Positions 14,525 through 22,380 are shown, counted from the first letter of the stretch. The stretch is DNA of 22,487 bases from Actinomycetota bacterium (GCA_005777415.1 SXMI01000201.1:1-22487), one strand, 5' to 3'. Notes: generated from the sequence alone by a model not told the origin. Made by a program: numbers and translations.

Positions 14525-14953
14525 GTGTCCGAACCGACTGCGACGATCCCCGTCGTCGACTACCTGGTGCTCGACGACGGACCCGCCCACCTCGTGGGGA
14601 ACCGCTGCGAGGACTGCGGCGCCACGTTCCTCGACCGCCACAACGCGTGCCCCAACTGCGGTGGTCGCCGGATCGAACGGGCGCGACTGCCCGAGACCGG
14701 CCGCATCGAGTCGTACACGGTCCTCGTACGAGGTGCGCCGAAGCACATCGGGCCGTTCGTCTCGGTCCTCGTGCGCCTCGACGACGGCACCTACGTGAAG
14801 GCGAACCTCATCGACGTCGACCCCGTCGCCGACGCCGTGGACACCGACCGACCGGTCCGCATCGTGACCTACCCGGTCGGCACCGACGACAGCGGCACCG
14901 AGGCGATCGCCTTCGGGTTCGCCTACGACACCGAGGGGAGCGCGCAACCATGA
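14525..14953 (+). CDS. DUF35 zinc-ribbon / OB-fold protein, partner of SCP-x-type thiolase
   Basis: The 142-residue protein has C28-x2-C31 and C42-x2-C45 (RCEDCG ... CPNCGG) and an OB-fold beginning at TGRIESYTVLVRG. GTG 14525 lies 4 nt after the MaoC-N stop, and its own stop overlaps the thiolase ATG in an ATGA junction, as expected for a thiolase partner. It differs from the first DUF35 copy (3495-3926) in the OB-fold and keeps all four zinc-type cysteines. Loss of a stop and a short linker would turn the upstream MaoC-N and this gene into a ChsH2-like fusion. Direction of evolution, fission or ancestral separation, is not decided by this sequence. Confidence 0.88.
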   Translation: MSEPTATIPVVDYLVLDDGPAHLVGNRCEDCGATFLDRHNACPNCGGRRIERARLPETGRIESYTVLVRGAPKHIGPFVSVLVRLDDGTYVKANLIDVDPVADAVDTDRPVRIVTYPVGTDDSGTEAIAFGFAYDTEGSAQP

Positions 14954-16152
14954 GCGAGGACGTCTGGATCATCGGGGCCTCGATGACCCCCATCCGCCGC
15001 CACCGCGACCGGGACGCGCTCGACCTGTCCGCCGAGGCGTGCCTCGGGGCGCTCGACGACGCCGGGATGTCGATCCGGGACATGGGGGTCATGGCGGTCG
15101 GCACCCAGTTCGAGCCGTACACGTTCGGACAGCAGGTGCAGAAGCAGATCGGCCAGACCGGGATCCCGCTCTACAACGTGCACAACGCCTGCGCCACCGG
15201 AGCCACCGCCGTGCGGTCGGTCCTCATGGAGATCAAGGCCGGTGAGGCGGACCTGGGCCTGGCGCTCGGTGTGGAGCAGATGACCGCCGGCTCTCCCCCG
15301 TACCGGTCCATGAAGCCGGCCGAGGGCAACGAGTTCACCGCCGAGGGCCGGGACGGCCACGTGATGCCGACCGAGGGCATCCTCGGTACCGGTCAGATGT
15401 TCGGGGTGTTCGCCCAGACCGGCATGGACTACGCCCGCCAGCACGACGGGGTCGGCTTCGAGCAGTTCGCCAAGGTGGCCGAGAAGAACCACGCGCACTC
15501 GACGCTCAACCCCCTGGCCCAGTACCAGCGGCCGTACAGCCTCGAGGAGATCATGTCCGCCGAGATGCTCGCCTACCCCAACACGCTGCCCATGTCGTGC
15601 CCCACGGGCGACGGAGCCGCCGCAGTGGTGCTGGTGTCGGAGGAACGGCTCCGAACCCTCGACCCCGAGGTGCGTCGGCGGGCAGTGAAGATCTCGGCGT
15701 CGGTCATGACCAGCGACCCGTACGACCCCAGCGGACTCGCCCACCCCGACGTCAACACCCTGACCCGTCTCGCCGCCGACCAGGCCTACGAGCGCGCCGG
15801 GATCGGGCCCGAGGACCTCGACCTCGTCGAGTTGCACGACTGCTTCGCCACCGCCGAGCTGGTGCACTACGACAACCTCCGCCTGTGCGAACCCGGCGGT
15901 GCCGGGGAGTGGATCGACCGGCGCGGACCGTGGCGCGACGGCGAGCTGCCGGTCAACGTCAGCGGTGGGCTCATCTCCAAGGGCCACCCCATCGGCGCCA
16001 CCGGCGTCGCCAACATCTACGAGGTCACGACCCACCTCCGCGGTGAGGCCGGAGACCGCCAGATCGAGGGAGCCCGCGTGGGCATGACCCATGTGATCGG
16101 CCTCGGATCCGCCTGCGCCGTGCACATCCTCGAGCGCGCCGCCGGCGGGTGA
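14950..16152 (+). CDS. SCP-x-type thiolase (catalytic Cys present)
   Basis: The 400-residue thiolase has the nucleophile segment NACATGATAVRS (C81), then MSCPTGDGAAAVVLVSEE, HDCFATAEL (296-304), SKGHPIGATG (343-352) and GLGSACAVHIL with C389. These are the features of SCP-x / lipid-transfer-type thiolases that cleave 3-oxoacyl-CoA, often with alpha-branched chains. Unlike the interrupted copy at 3923, it keeps the nucleophilic Cys and the GHPIGATG motif, so it should be a true thiolase. ATG 14950 overlaps the DUF35 stop (ATGA), and its stop overlaps the racemase-like GTG (GTGA). The tight linkage to DUF35 and MaoC-N suggests a hydratase-thiolase complex, as in the Ltp2/ChsH2 system (inference). 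Confidence 0.93.
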   Translation: MSEDVWIIGASMTPIRRHRDRDALDLSAEACLGALDDAGMSIRDMGVMAVGTQFEPYTFGQQVQKQIGQTGIPLYNVHNACATGATAVRSVLMEIKAGEADLGLALGVEQMTAGSPPYRSMKPAEGNEFTAEGRDGHVMPTEGILGTGQMFGVFAQTGMDYARQHDGVGFEQFAKVAEKNHAHSTLNPLAQYQRPYSLEEIMSAEMLAYPNTLPMSCPTGDGAAAVVLVSEERLRTLDPEVRRRAVKISASVMTSDPYDPSGLAHPDVNTLTRLAADQAYERAGIGPEDLDLVELHDCFATAELVHYDNLRLCEPGGAGEWIDRRGPWRDGELPVNVSGGLISKGHPIGATGVANIYEVTTHLRGEAGDRQIEGARVGMTHVIGLGSACAVHILERAAGG

Positions 16153-17219
16153 GCGGCCACCTCGAGGGCCTTCGGGTCCTCGACCTGACCATCTGGCGTC
16201 CCGGCCCGTACGCCACCCAGCTCCTCGCCGAACAGGGCGCGGATGTGTTGAAGGTGGAACCGCCCGGCGGTGACCCCATGCGCTCCATGCCCGATCTGTT
16301 CGACATCCTCGGTGCGGGCAAGCGCAGCGTCGTGTTGGACCTCAAACGGGACGAGGACCGCGAGCAGTGCCTCGAGCTCGCCGCATCGGCCGACGTGTTC
16401 GTCGAGTCCCACCGGCCCGGTGTGGCCGAGCGGCTCGGCGTCGGCCACGACGCGGTCCGCGCCCGGAACCCGGCGATCGTCTACGCCTCGGTGAGTGGTT
16501 TCGGCGCGTCCGGTCCCCTCGCCGGCCTTCCCGGCCACGACATCAACTACCTGGCGGTCTCCGGCGCGCTGCGCCCGCTCGGCGGCGACCTGACGCACCC
16601 CACGGTGCCGATCTCCGACCTCGCCGGCGGGGTAGCCGCGGCGTACGCCATCACCACGGCGTGTCTGGGTGCCCGACTCCACGGCCACGGCGAACGGGTG
16701 GACGTCTCGGTGACCGACGTACTGGCCACCTGGGTCGGTCCCGTCGGACCGGTCCGGATGGTCGGCGTGGACCGGCCCCTGCGCGGAGCTCCGGGCTACG
16801 GCGCCTTCCCCACCAACGATGGGGGGCACGTGGCGATCGGCATCATGAACGAGGACCACTTCTGGGTGGGGCTCTGCCGGGCCCTGGACCTCGAGGAGTA
16901 CGAGCGACTCGACAACCCCGAGCGCAACCGTCGGCTCGGCGAGATCAACGGTCGCATCGCCGAGGTCATCGCCGCACTCACCCGGGCCGACGCCCTCGAG
17001 CGCCTGGAGGCCCAGGACGTGCCGGTGTCACCGGTGCTCGATCGCGAGCAGATGCTCGCCCACCCGCACTTCCGGTCGAGGGGCACCGTGGTCCAGACCC
17101 CCGATGGACGCCCGGGATCGGGTCCGCTGGTGCGCTTCGAGCACCAGCCGGGCCGGGCGCCGCACGGCGCACCGGAGCTCGGCGCCCACGACGCGACCTG
17201 GCTCCCGCGTGCCGGGTGA
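16149..17219 (+). CDS. CaiB/BaiF family protein, alpha-methylacyl-CoA racemase-like
   Basis: The 356-residue class III CoA-transferase-fold protein opens with LEGLRVLDLTIWRPGPYATQ and GADVLKVEPPGGDP. It carries GHDINYLAVSGALRPLGG (129-146), the sequence typical of alpha-methylacyl-CoA racemase around its catalytic His, then PISDLAGG (D157) and a GIMNEDHFW acid further on. Those positions match the His/Asp/Glu set of M. tuberculosis MCR by family knowledge. A racemase would convert (2R)- to (2S)-methylacyl-CoA so that ACADs can act, which fits a branched isoprenoid or sterol side chain. A true CoA-transferase remains possible. GTG 16149 overlaps the thiolase stop. It is the last gene of its operon and converges on the ACAD at 17283. 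Confidence 0.87.
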   Translation: MSGHLEGLRVLDLTIWRPGPYATQLLAEQGADVLKVEPPGGDPMRSMPDLFDILGAGKRSVVLDLKRDEDREQCLELAASADVFVESHRPGVAERLGVGHDAVRARNPAIVYASVSGFGASGPLAGLPGHDINYLAVSGALRPLGGDLTHPTVPISDLAGGVAAAYAITTACLGARLHGHGERVDVSVTDVLATWVGPVGPVRMVGVDRPLRGAPGYGAFPTNDGGHVAIGIMNEDHFWVGLCRALDLEEYERLDNPERNRRLGEINGRIAEVIAALTRADALERLEAQDVPVSPVLDREQMLAHPHFRSRGTVVQTPDGRPGSGPLVRFEHQPGRAPHGAPELGAHDATWLPRAG

Positions 17220-17258
17220 CGCCGGGCTGGGCGACGCCACGGCGGATGACGTACACAG

Positions 17259-17272
17259 CGGGCTCGGGCCCG
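17259..17272. terminator. Possible bidirectional terminator hairpin
   Basis: CGGGC (17259-17263) and GCCCG (17268-17272) form a perfect 5-bp stem with a TCGG tetraloop in the 63-bp space between two convergent genes. There is no T-tract, and such short GC hairpins are common by chance here. The call rests mainly on position. Confidence 0.3.
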
Positions 17273-17282
17273 TCAGCACCAC

Positions 17283-18674
17283 TCAGAGGTTGTCGCTGGT
17301 GGCGTCGAGGTAGGCCTGCATCTGGGCGACGGTGACGTCGTCGCCGGTCGAGGTCTGCAACAGCTCGTCGAAGCCCAACCGCTGCTCGTCGGTGGGATCC
17401 ATGGCATCCACCAACTGCTCGAAGCGGTGCCGGGCCTGCACCACCTGCCGCGGTCCGAACCCGGTGGGCCACGCATCGGGCGACGGCGAGTGCTCCGACA
17501 GGACCGAGCGGGCCACGGTGACCTGGTGCACCTCGGTGGGCCCGTCCACCATTCCCATCACTGCGCCCACCTCGGTGGGGAACCGCATGAGGTTGGACAC
17601 CCCGAGCGCACCGTGCAGGTGCTGGGCCCGGTGCGCGAGGTCGGACAGCACCCTCGCCGCCAGGACCTTGCACGCCGCGATCTGCCGACGGGCCTCAGCG
17701 GTGGAGCTCTGGTCGATGAGCCAGGCGGTGTGCAGCACCATCAGCCGGAACGACTGGAGCTGGATCCAGCTCTCGGCGACCGTCTCCTGCACGAGTTGCT
17801 TCCGGGCGAGCAGCTCGCCCTTGGTCTGACGCGACAGCGCCCGTTCGCACATCATCTCGAGCTGGCGGCGGGCCAGGGCGACGGCCCGCATGGCGTGATG
17901 GATCCGGCCACCCCCCAGCCGGGTCTGGGCCACGGCGAAGGCCTGGCCCTCGCCGCCCAGCAGGTTCTCCGCCGGGACCCGCACGCCGTCGTAGCGGACA
18001 TGGGCGTGCATGCCGTCGCCCCACGGCTCGTGACCGAGGCCGATGTTGGCCAACACCTCGATGCCGGGTGCGTCGCTCGGCACCAGGAACATCGACATCC
18101 CCTGGTAGGGCGACACCTCGGGGTTGGTGACCGCCATCACGATGATGAACGACGAGGTCCGCAGGTTGGACGAGTAGAACTTCTCGCCGGTGATGACCCA
18201 CTCGTCGCCGTCGCGCACGGCACGGGTCCTGATCATCGTCGGGTCCGAACCGCCCTGGGGCTCGGTCATGGAGTAGCACGAGAACACCTCGCCCTCGAGC
18301 AGCGGCCGCAACCACCGCTCCCGCTGCTCCGGCGTGCCGTAGTGGGCGATGATCTCGGCGTTGCCGGTGTCGGGGGCGGCGCAGCCGAACACGATCGGCG
18401 CCCAACTCGAGCGGCCGAGGATCTCGTTCATGAGGGCCAGCTTCAGCTGGCCGTAGCCCTGGCCGCCCAGGTCCGGCCCGAGGTGGCAGGCCCACAGGCC
18501 CTGCTCCCTCACCCGGGCCTTCAGCCCGGCCACCATCGTGCGCAGCGGCTCCTCGAGCGACCGATAGGTCAGTGACCCGAAGAGGACGTCGAGCGGCTCG
18601 ACCTCGTCACGGACGAATGCGTCCATCCAGTCGAGCCGGGCCTGGAACTCGGGCTCGGTCGAGAAGTCCCACAT
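17283..18674 (-). CDS. Acyl-CoA dehydrogenase, ACAD10/11 (LvaC-like) type
   Basis: The 463-residue dehydrogenase is longer than ordinary ACADs (about 380). It contains GLWACHLGPDLGGQGYGQLK, YSMTEPQGGSDPT (134-146, flavin/substrate loop), ITGEKFYSSN, and the C-terminal HLHGALGVSNLMRF and MVDGPTEVHQ (Asp377 where MCAD-type enzymes have the catalytic Glu). GxxDGPxEVH with Asp is typical of the ACAD10/ACAD11 branch by family knowledge. LvaC, from the same broad group, acts with the APH-like LvaA on phosphorylated 4-hydroxyacyl-CoA. A residue tail of about 75 follows the usual end. ATG 18674 lies 27 nt after the stop of the amidohydrolase gene, so the two form one minus-strand operon under operator E. 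Simple alpha,beta-dehydrogenation is the alternative. Confidence 0.9.
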   Translation of the reverse strand: MWDFSTEPEFQARLDWMDAFVRDEVEPLDVLFGSLTYRSLEEPLRTMVAGLKARVREQGLWACHLGPDLGGQGYGQLKLALMNEILGRSSWAPIVFGCAAPDTGNAEIIAHYGTPEQRERWLRPLLEGEVFSCYSMTEPQGGSDPTMIRTRAVRDGDEWVITGEKFYSSNLRTSSFIIVMAVTNPEVSPYQGMSMFLVPSDAPGIEVLANIGLGHEPWGDGMHAHVRYDGVRVPAENLLGGEGQAFAVAQTRLGGGRIHHAMRAVALARRQLEMMCERALSRQTKGELLARKQLVQETVAESWIQLQSFRLMVLHTAWLIDQSSTAEARRQIAACKVLAARVLSDLAHRAQHLHGALGVSNLMRFPTEVGAVMGMVDGPTEVHQVTVARSVLSEHSPSPDAWPTGFGPRQVVQARHRFEQLVDAMDPTDEQRLGFDELLQTSTGDDVTVAQMQAYLDATSDNL

Positions 18675-18701
18675 GGTGACCCGGTTCCGGGCGGCGCAGG
18701 A

Positions 18702-19895
18702 CTAGGCGGCGTCGAGCAGTCGGCCGAGGTTGCCGCCCATGACCTTCGCAACCTGGTCGTGGGGCAGCCCGGCGAGTTCATCGACGAAGGAGATCGGGTC
18801 CGCGATCCCCTCCGGATGCGGGAAGTCGGAACCGAACACGACGTTGTCCACACCGATCACGTCGATCAGCCCGCGGGTGTCGTCCTCGTGGAACGGGTGC
18901 ACGACGATGTTCCGCTTGAGCACCATGACCGGGTCCTCCTCGAAGGCGTACGGGTGGAAGTCGTAGGCCCGCTCCATCTCGTGGATCAGGGGACGGACCC
19001 AACCCGAGCCGTTCTCGACCGGCATGATCTTCAGCTTCGGGAACCGGGTGCACAGCCCGTGGCCGATCGCCGAGGCCACCGTGTCGGTGATCTCACGGTG
19101 CATACCACCCACGATGAGCCCGAACCCGGACGGCGCACGGAAGGGGAAGAACTCGCTGTCCCTGATGCCCTCCCACTCGTTCGTGTAGCGGGTGTAGCCG
19201 CTGTCGGAGGCGTGCATCCCCACGATGAGCCCGGCCTCCTCGACCCGCTTCCAGAACGGGTCGAACTCCGGCAGGGCGAACGAGCGAGGCCCCTTCCAAC
19301 CCGGCACCGGCGCGGGGCGGATGAGGATGATCCGGGCGCCGCGCTCGAGCACCCAGTCGAGCTCGGCCTGGGCCTTCTCCACCACCGGCAGCGTGATGAC
19401 GGGGGTGGCGAAGATCCGGTCGCGGTAGTTGTAGGTCCACTGGTCGTGCATCCACTGGTTGAGCGCGTGCACGATGGCGTGGATGGCGTCGGGGTCGTCG
19501 CGCAGGCGCTCCTCGACGAGGCTCGCCAGGGTCGGCCACATGACCGCCCGGTCGATGCCCTGCTCGTCCATCAGGGCCAGCCGCGGTTCAGGGGCCCGGA
19601 ACGCCTCGGGCGCCTCGATGGCCTTGCCCATGATCTCGCGCCGGCTCTTACCCTCCTTGTTGCCCACCTTGTAGTACTCCTCCTGGGCGCCCGGGGCGGC
19701 CACCTTGGAGAAGGTCGGGTTGGGGATGTAGTCGCTGATGCGGTTGCGGACGGCGATCTTGGTGCGGCCGTTCACCTGCACGTACTGGATGATCCCGGCG
19801 TACTCCTCCGGCAGGTACCGGGTGAGCGCGTCCTCGGTCTCGTACATGTGGTTGTCGGCGTCGAACACCGGGAAGTCGAGCTCGCGAGACGGCAT
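18702..19895 (-). CDS. Amidohydrolase-2 family metal-dependent hydrolase (second)
   Basis: The 397-residue protein belongs to the same amidohydrolase-2 family as the gene at 2177, but is clearly divergent. Metal-site elements are FDADNHMYE (D14, H16, E19), GLIVGMHASDSG (H228) and VVFGSDFPHPEG (D357), with ENGSGWVRPL before the last. ATG 19895 is preceded by GGGGAG at a short spacing. It is the first gene of a minus-strand operon with the ACAD10/11-like gene, and diverges from the ACAD operon at 20024 across a 128-bp region with operator E. Family members include decarboxylases and hydrolases of cyclic acids; the exact reaction is unknown. Two paralogs at two operon heads suggest two distinct substrates in one pathway. 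Confidence 0.9.
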   Translation of the reverse strand: MPSRELDFPVFDADNHMYETEDALTRYLPEEYAGIIQYVQVNGRTKIAVRNRISDYIPNPTFSKVAAPGAQEEYYKVGNKEGKSRREIMGKAIEAPEAFRAPEPRLALMDEQGIDRAVMWPTLASLVEERLRDDPDAIHAIVHALNQWMHDQWTYNYRDRIFATPVITLPVVEKAQAELDWVLERGARIILIRPAPVPGWKGPRSFALPEFDPFWKRVEEAGLIVGMHASDSGYTRYTNEWEGIRDSEFFPFRAPSGFGLIVGGMHREITDTVASAIGHGLCTRFPKLKIMPVENGSGWVRPLIHEMERAYDFHPYAFEEDPVMVLKRNIVVHPFHEDDTRGLIDVIGVDNVVFGSDFPHPEGIADPISFVDELAGLPHDQVAKVMGGNLGRLLDAA

Positions 19896-19934
19896 GGATT
19901 CTCCCCTCGAGTGGGCCGGCGGTCGCCGGTGAAA

Positions 19935-19963
19935 GTGACATTGCTGTTAGATGACCCTACACT
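19935..19963 (+). promoter_or_regulatory. Candidate sigma-70-type promoter for the ACAD operon
   Basis: GTGACA (19935-19940) and TACACT (19958-19963) are separated by 17 bp, the optimal spacing, and resemble TTGACA / TANNNT. The -35 hexamer overlaps operator E. Predicted transcription near 19970 leaves a leader of about 54 nt with GGAGG at 20015-20019 before GTG 20024. Confidence 0.5.
19936..19949 (+). promoter_or_regulatory. Putative operator E (amidohydrolase / ACAD divergent region)
   Basis: The site reads TGACA-TTGC-TGTTA followed by GAT, nearly identical to site A (16 of 17 bases). It is 40 bp upstream of the minus-strand amidohydrolase ATG and 74 bp upstream of the plus-strand GTG at 20024. 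Its left arm overlaps a -35-like hexamer of the plus-strand promoter, so binding there should repress. Confidence 0.72.
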
Positions 19964-20023
19964 GCTGCGCCGGGCAGCGAAAGCGCACGGGAGCGCCGAC
20001 GGCCCGGGACGACTGGAGGCCGG

Positions 20024-21127
20024 GTGGAACTGCAGTTGAGCGAGGAACAGGACGCCTTCGCGTCGACCACCCGGCGTTTCCTCGCCGCCGAGTGCCCCAC
20101 CACGGCCGTGCGGGCGCTCGAACACGAGGCGGCCGGCTTCGACCGGGCCGTCTGGGCCCAGGGCGCAGCGCTCGGCGGGACGTCGCTCCTGGTCCCCGAG
20201 TCACTCGGCGGCGGCTGCTTCTCCGAGCACGGCCTGAGCGACCTGGTCCTGGCGGCCGAGGAGATGGGTCGGGTGCTGGCCGCCGGGCCGCTGGTGCCGG
20301 TCAACGTCGTCGCCGAGGCGATCGCCCACCACGGGAGCGAGGAGCAACACCAGCGAGTGCTGCCCGGACTGCTCGACGGGTCGGCCGTCGCGGCCTGGTG
20401 CGGCCCGGCGCCCGTCCGGGCCACCCGGGACGGCGAGTCGCTGGTGCTCTCCGGACGATGCAGCACCGTCGAGGCCGGCGCCCAGGCGGACCACCTGCTG
20501 GTGACCGCCCTCGTCGACGACCAGCCGACCCAGGTGCTGCTCCCCGCCGACACCCCGGGGGTGCTGGTCACCCCGCTGGACGGCCTCGACCTCGTCCGCA
20601 GGTTCGCCGACATCGACATCTCGGCGACGGTCGGACCCGAGGCGGTGGTCGGTGCCGTGGGTGACGCCGGGCCGGCGATCGAACACCAGGGGCACATCGC
20701 CTGCGTGCTGCAGTGCGCCGAGACGGTCGGGGCCATGGACCGTGTCTTCGAGATGACCCTGGAGTACCTGGGTGACCGCTACTCCTTCGGTCGACCGCTG
20801 TCGTCCTACCAGGCGCTCAAGCACCGGATGGCCGACGACAAGATGCACCTCGAGTCCTGCCACGCCATCGCCACCGCGGCCGCACGCGCTGTCGCCCAGG
20901 GTTCGCCGGATGCCGACGAGGTCGTCAACGCCGCCAAGGTGTGGATCGGACCGCACGCCACCGAGCTGGTGCAGGACTGCATCCAGCTGCACGGCGGGAT
21001 CGGCGTCACCTGGGAGCACGACCTGCACCTGTACCTGCGGCGGGTCACGGTCAACCGGGCCACCTACGGCACGCCGGAGGAGCACGCCGAGCGCATCGCA
21101 CGACACCTGACGGGAGTCACCGCATGA
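20024..21127 (+). CDS. Acyl-CoA dehydrogenase, small-subunit type
   Basis: The 367-residue ACAD starts VELQLSEEQDAFASTTRRFL, with GTG 20024 set by GGAGG four nt upstream. The middle domain is short and divergent, and lacks the usual TEPxxGSD loop (it has AAWCGPAPVRATRDG). The C-terminal domain is well kept: GDRYSFGRPLSSYQALKHRM, then QLHGGIGVTWEHDLHLYLRR. This pattern resembles FadE27/FadE29-like subunits, which combine with a second ACAD into alpha2beta2 heterotetramers in sterol degradation. The next gene overlaps by 4 nt and encodes an ACAD with the complementary features, supporting a heteromeric enzyme (inference). It shares the general build of the partial ACAD at the left edge (2-760). 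Confidence 0.9.
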   Translation: MELQLSEEQDAFASTTRRFLAAECPTTAVRALEHEAAGFDRAVWAQGAALGGTSLLVPESLGGGCFSEHGLSDLVLAAEEMGRVLAAGPLVPVNVVAEAIAHHGSEEQHQRVLPGLLDGSAVAAWCGPAPVRATRDGESLVLSGRCSTVEAGAQADHLLVTALVDDQPTQVLLPADTPGVLVTPLDGLDLVRRFADIDISATVGPEAVVGAVGDAGPAIEHQGHIACVLQCAETVGAMDRVFEMTLEYLGDRYSFGRPLSSYQALKHRMADDKMHLESCHAIATAAARAVAQGSPDADEVVNAAKVWIGPHATELVQDCIQLHGGIGVTWEHDLHLYLRRVTVNRATYGTPEEHAERIARHLTGVTA

Positions 21128-22380
21128 TCGAGACCCGAGCGACCGACGACATGGAACCGGTCGAGGACTTCCGAGCCAGGGCCCGGGCGTTCCTGGAGGC
21201 GACGATGCCCCCGCTGGGTGACGGGTGGAACGACCGCAGCGACGAGCGGCGCGACCGCGAGCGGGAGCTGCAGGCCCTGCTCTGGCAGGGCGGGTTCGCC
21301 GGCATCTGCTTCCCGAAGGAGTACGGCGGACTCGGGCTCAGCCAGGAGCACCAACGGGCCTTCACCGCCGAGTCGACCCCCTACGACATGCCGTTCTCGC
21401 TGAACGTCCCGACGCTCGGCATCCTGGCCGCCACCCTGGTCGAGTTCGGCACCCACGACCAGAAGCTGCGCTACCTCCCCGGGATCCTCCGGGGCGAGGA
21501 GCTCTGGGTGCAGTTCCTCTCCGAACCCAGCGGCGGCTCCGACCTGGCGGGCTGCCTGACCCGCGCCGACCGCGACGGCGACGTGTTCATGCTCAACGGG
21601 TCCAAGATCTGGAGCTCCGCCGCCTACGCCAGCGACTACGCGATGTGCCTGGCGCGCACCAACTGGGACGTCCCGAAGCACCGCGGCCTGACGATGTTCA
21701 TCATGAAGATCCACCAGCCCGGCGTCACCGTGGAACAGATCCGACAGGTCGACGGGACCCTGGAGTTCTGCCAGGAGTTCTTCGACGACGTGCAGATCCC
21801 GGCCTCGGACGTGGTCGGCGAGATCGACGACGGTTGGACGGTCGCCTCGCGGCTGTTGGTGCACGAGCGGCTCGCCGTGGGCGGGGGCTCCCCCTACACC
21901 AGCGGCGCCAGCTTCGGCCACGACGGCAGCGGGACCGACACCACGATCCTCGACGCGGCACAGGAGGCCGGCACGACCCGTGACCCCCACGTCCGACAGT
22001 TGCTCGCCGAGGCCCACGTGCGCCAGATGGTCGGCGGCCAGCTCGTGAAGCGGGTGACCGAGGGCATGGCGAGCGGGGCGCTGCCCCCGCCCGCAGGATC
22101 GGTCATCAAGCTGTTCGGCGCCACCAACGTCATGCGTCGCAGCGAGATCGGCCTCGAGATCGCCGGCGCCGGCGTCGTTGCGTGGCCGGCGGACTCGCCC
22201 GGGGTGGCCGGCGACCTCGGTCGGGCGAGCCTCTCCCGCCAGGGGGTGTCCCTGGGGGGCGGCTCCAACGAGATCCAGCGCAACATCATCCGCGAGCGAC
22301 TCCTGGGCAGGCCCCGCGAGGCGGCGGCCGATCGGGACATCCCCTACCGGGACGTGCGACGTGGCGGCTCGGCGTCATGA
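21124..22380 (+). CDS. Acyl-CoA dehydrogenase, large-subunit type
   Basis: The 418-residue ACAD has GICFPKEYGGLGLS (60-73), LSEPSGGSDLAG (132-143, flavin/substrate loop), MLNGSKIWSSAAYASDYAMC and SLGGGSNEIQRNIIRERLLG near the C-terminus. At the position of the MCAD catalytic Glu (the Glu before GT in YEGT) there is Gly, as in several FadE subunits whose base is elsewhere or in the partner (family knowledge). ATG 21124 overlaps the upstream stop (ATGA); the frame is open back to 20941, but that stretch belongs to the previous gene. A Gly/Ser-rich insertion (GGGSPYTSGASFGHDGSG) sits between the beta-domain and the C-terminal helices. It most likely forms a heterotetramer with the product of 20024-21127. 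Confidence 0.92.
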   Translation: MIETRATDDMEPVEDFRARARAFLEATMPPLGDGWNDRSDERRDRERELQALLWQGGFAGICFPKEYGGLGLSQEHQRAFTAESTPYDMPFSLNVPTLGILAATLVEFGTHDQKLRYLPGILRGEELWVQFLSEPSGGSDLAGCLTRADRDGDVFMLNGSKIWSSAAYASDYAMCLARTNWDVPKHRGLTMFIMKIHQPGVTVEQIRQVDGTLEFCQEFFDDVQIPASDVVGEIDDGWTVASRLLVHERLAVGGGSPYTSGASFGHDGSGTDTTILDAAQEAGTTRDPHVRQLLAEAHVRQMVGGQLVKRVTEGMASGALPPPAGSVIKLFGATNVMRRSEIGLEIAGAGVVAWPADSPGVAGDLGRASLSRQGVSLGGGSNEIQRNIIRERLLGRPREAAADRDIPYRDVRRGGSAS

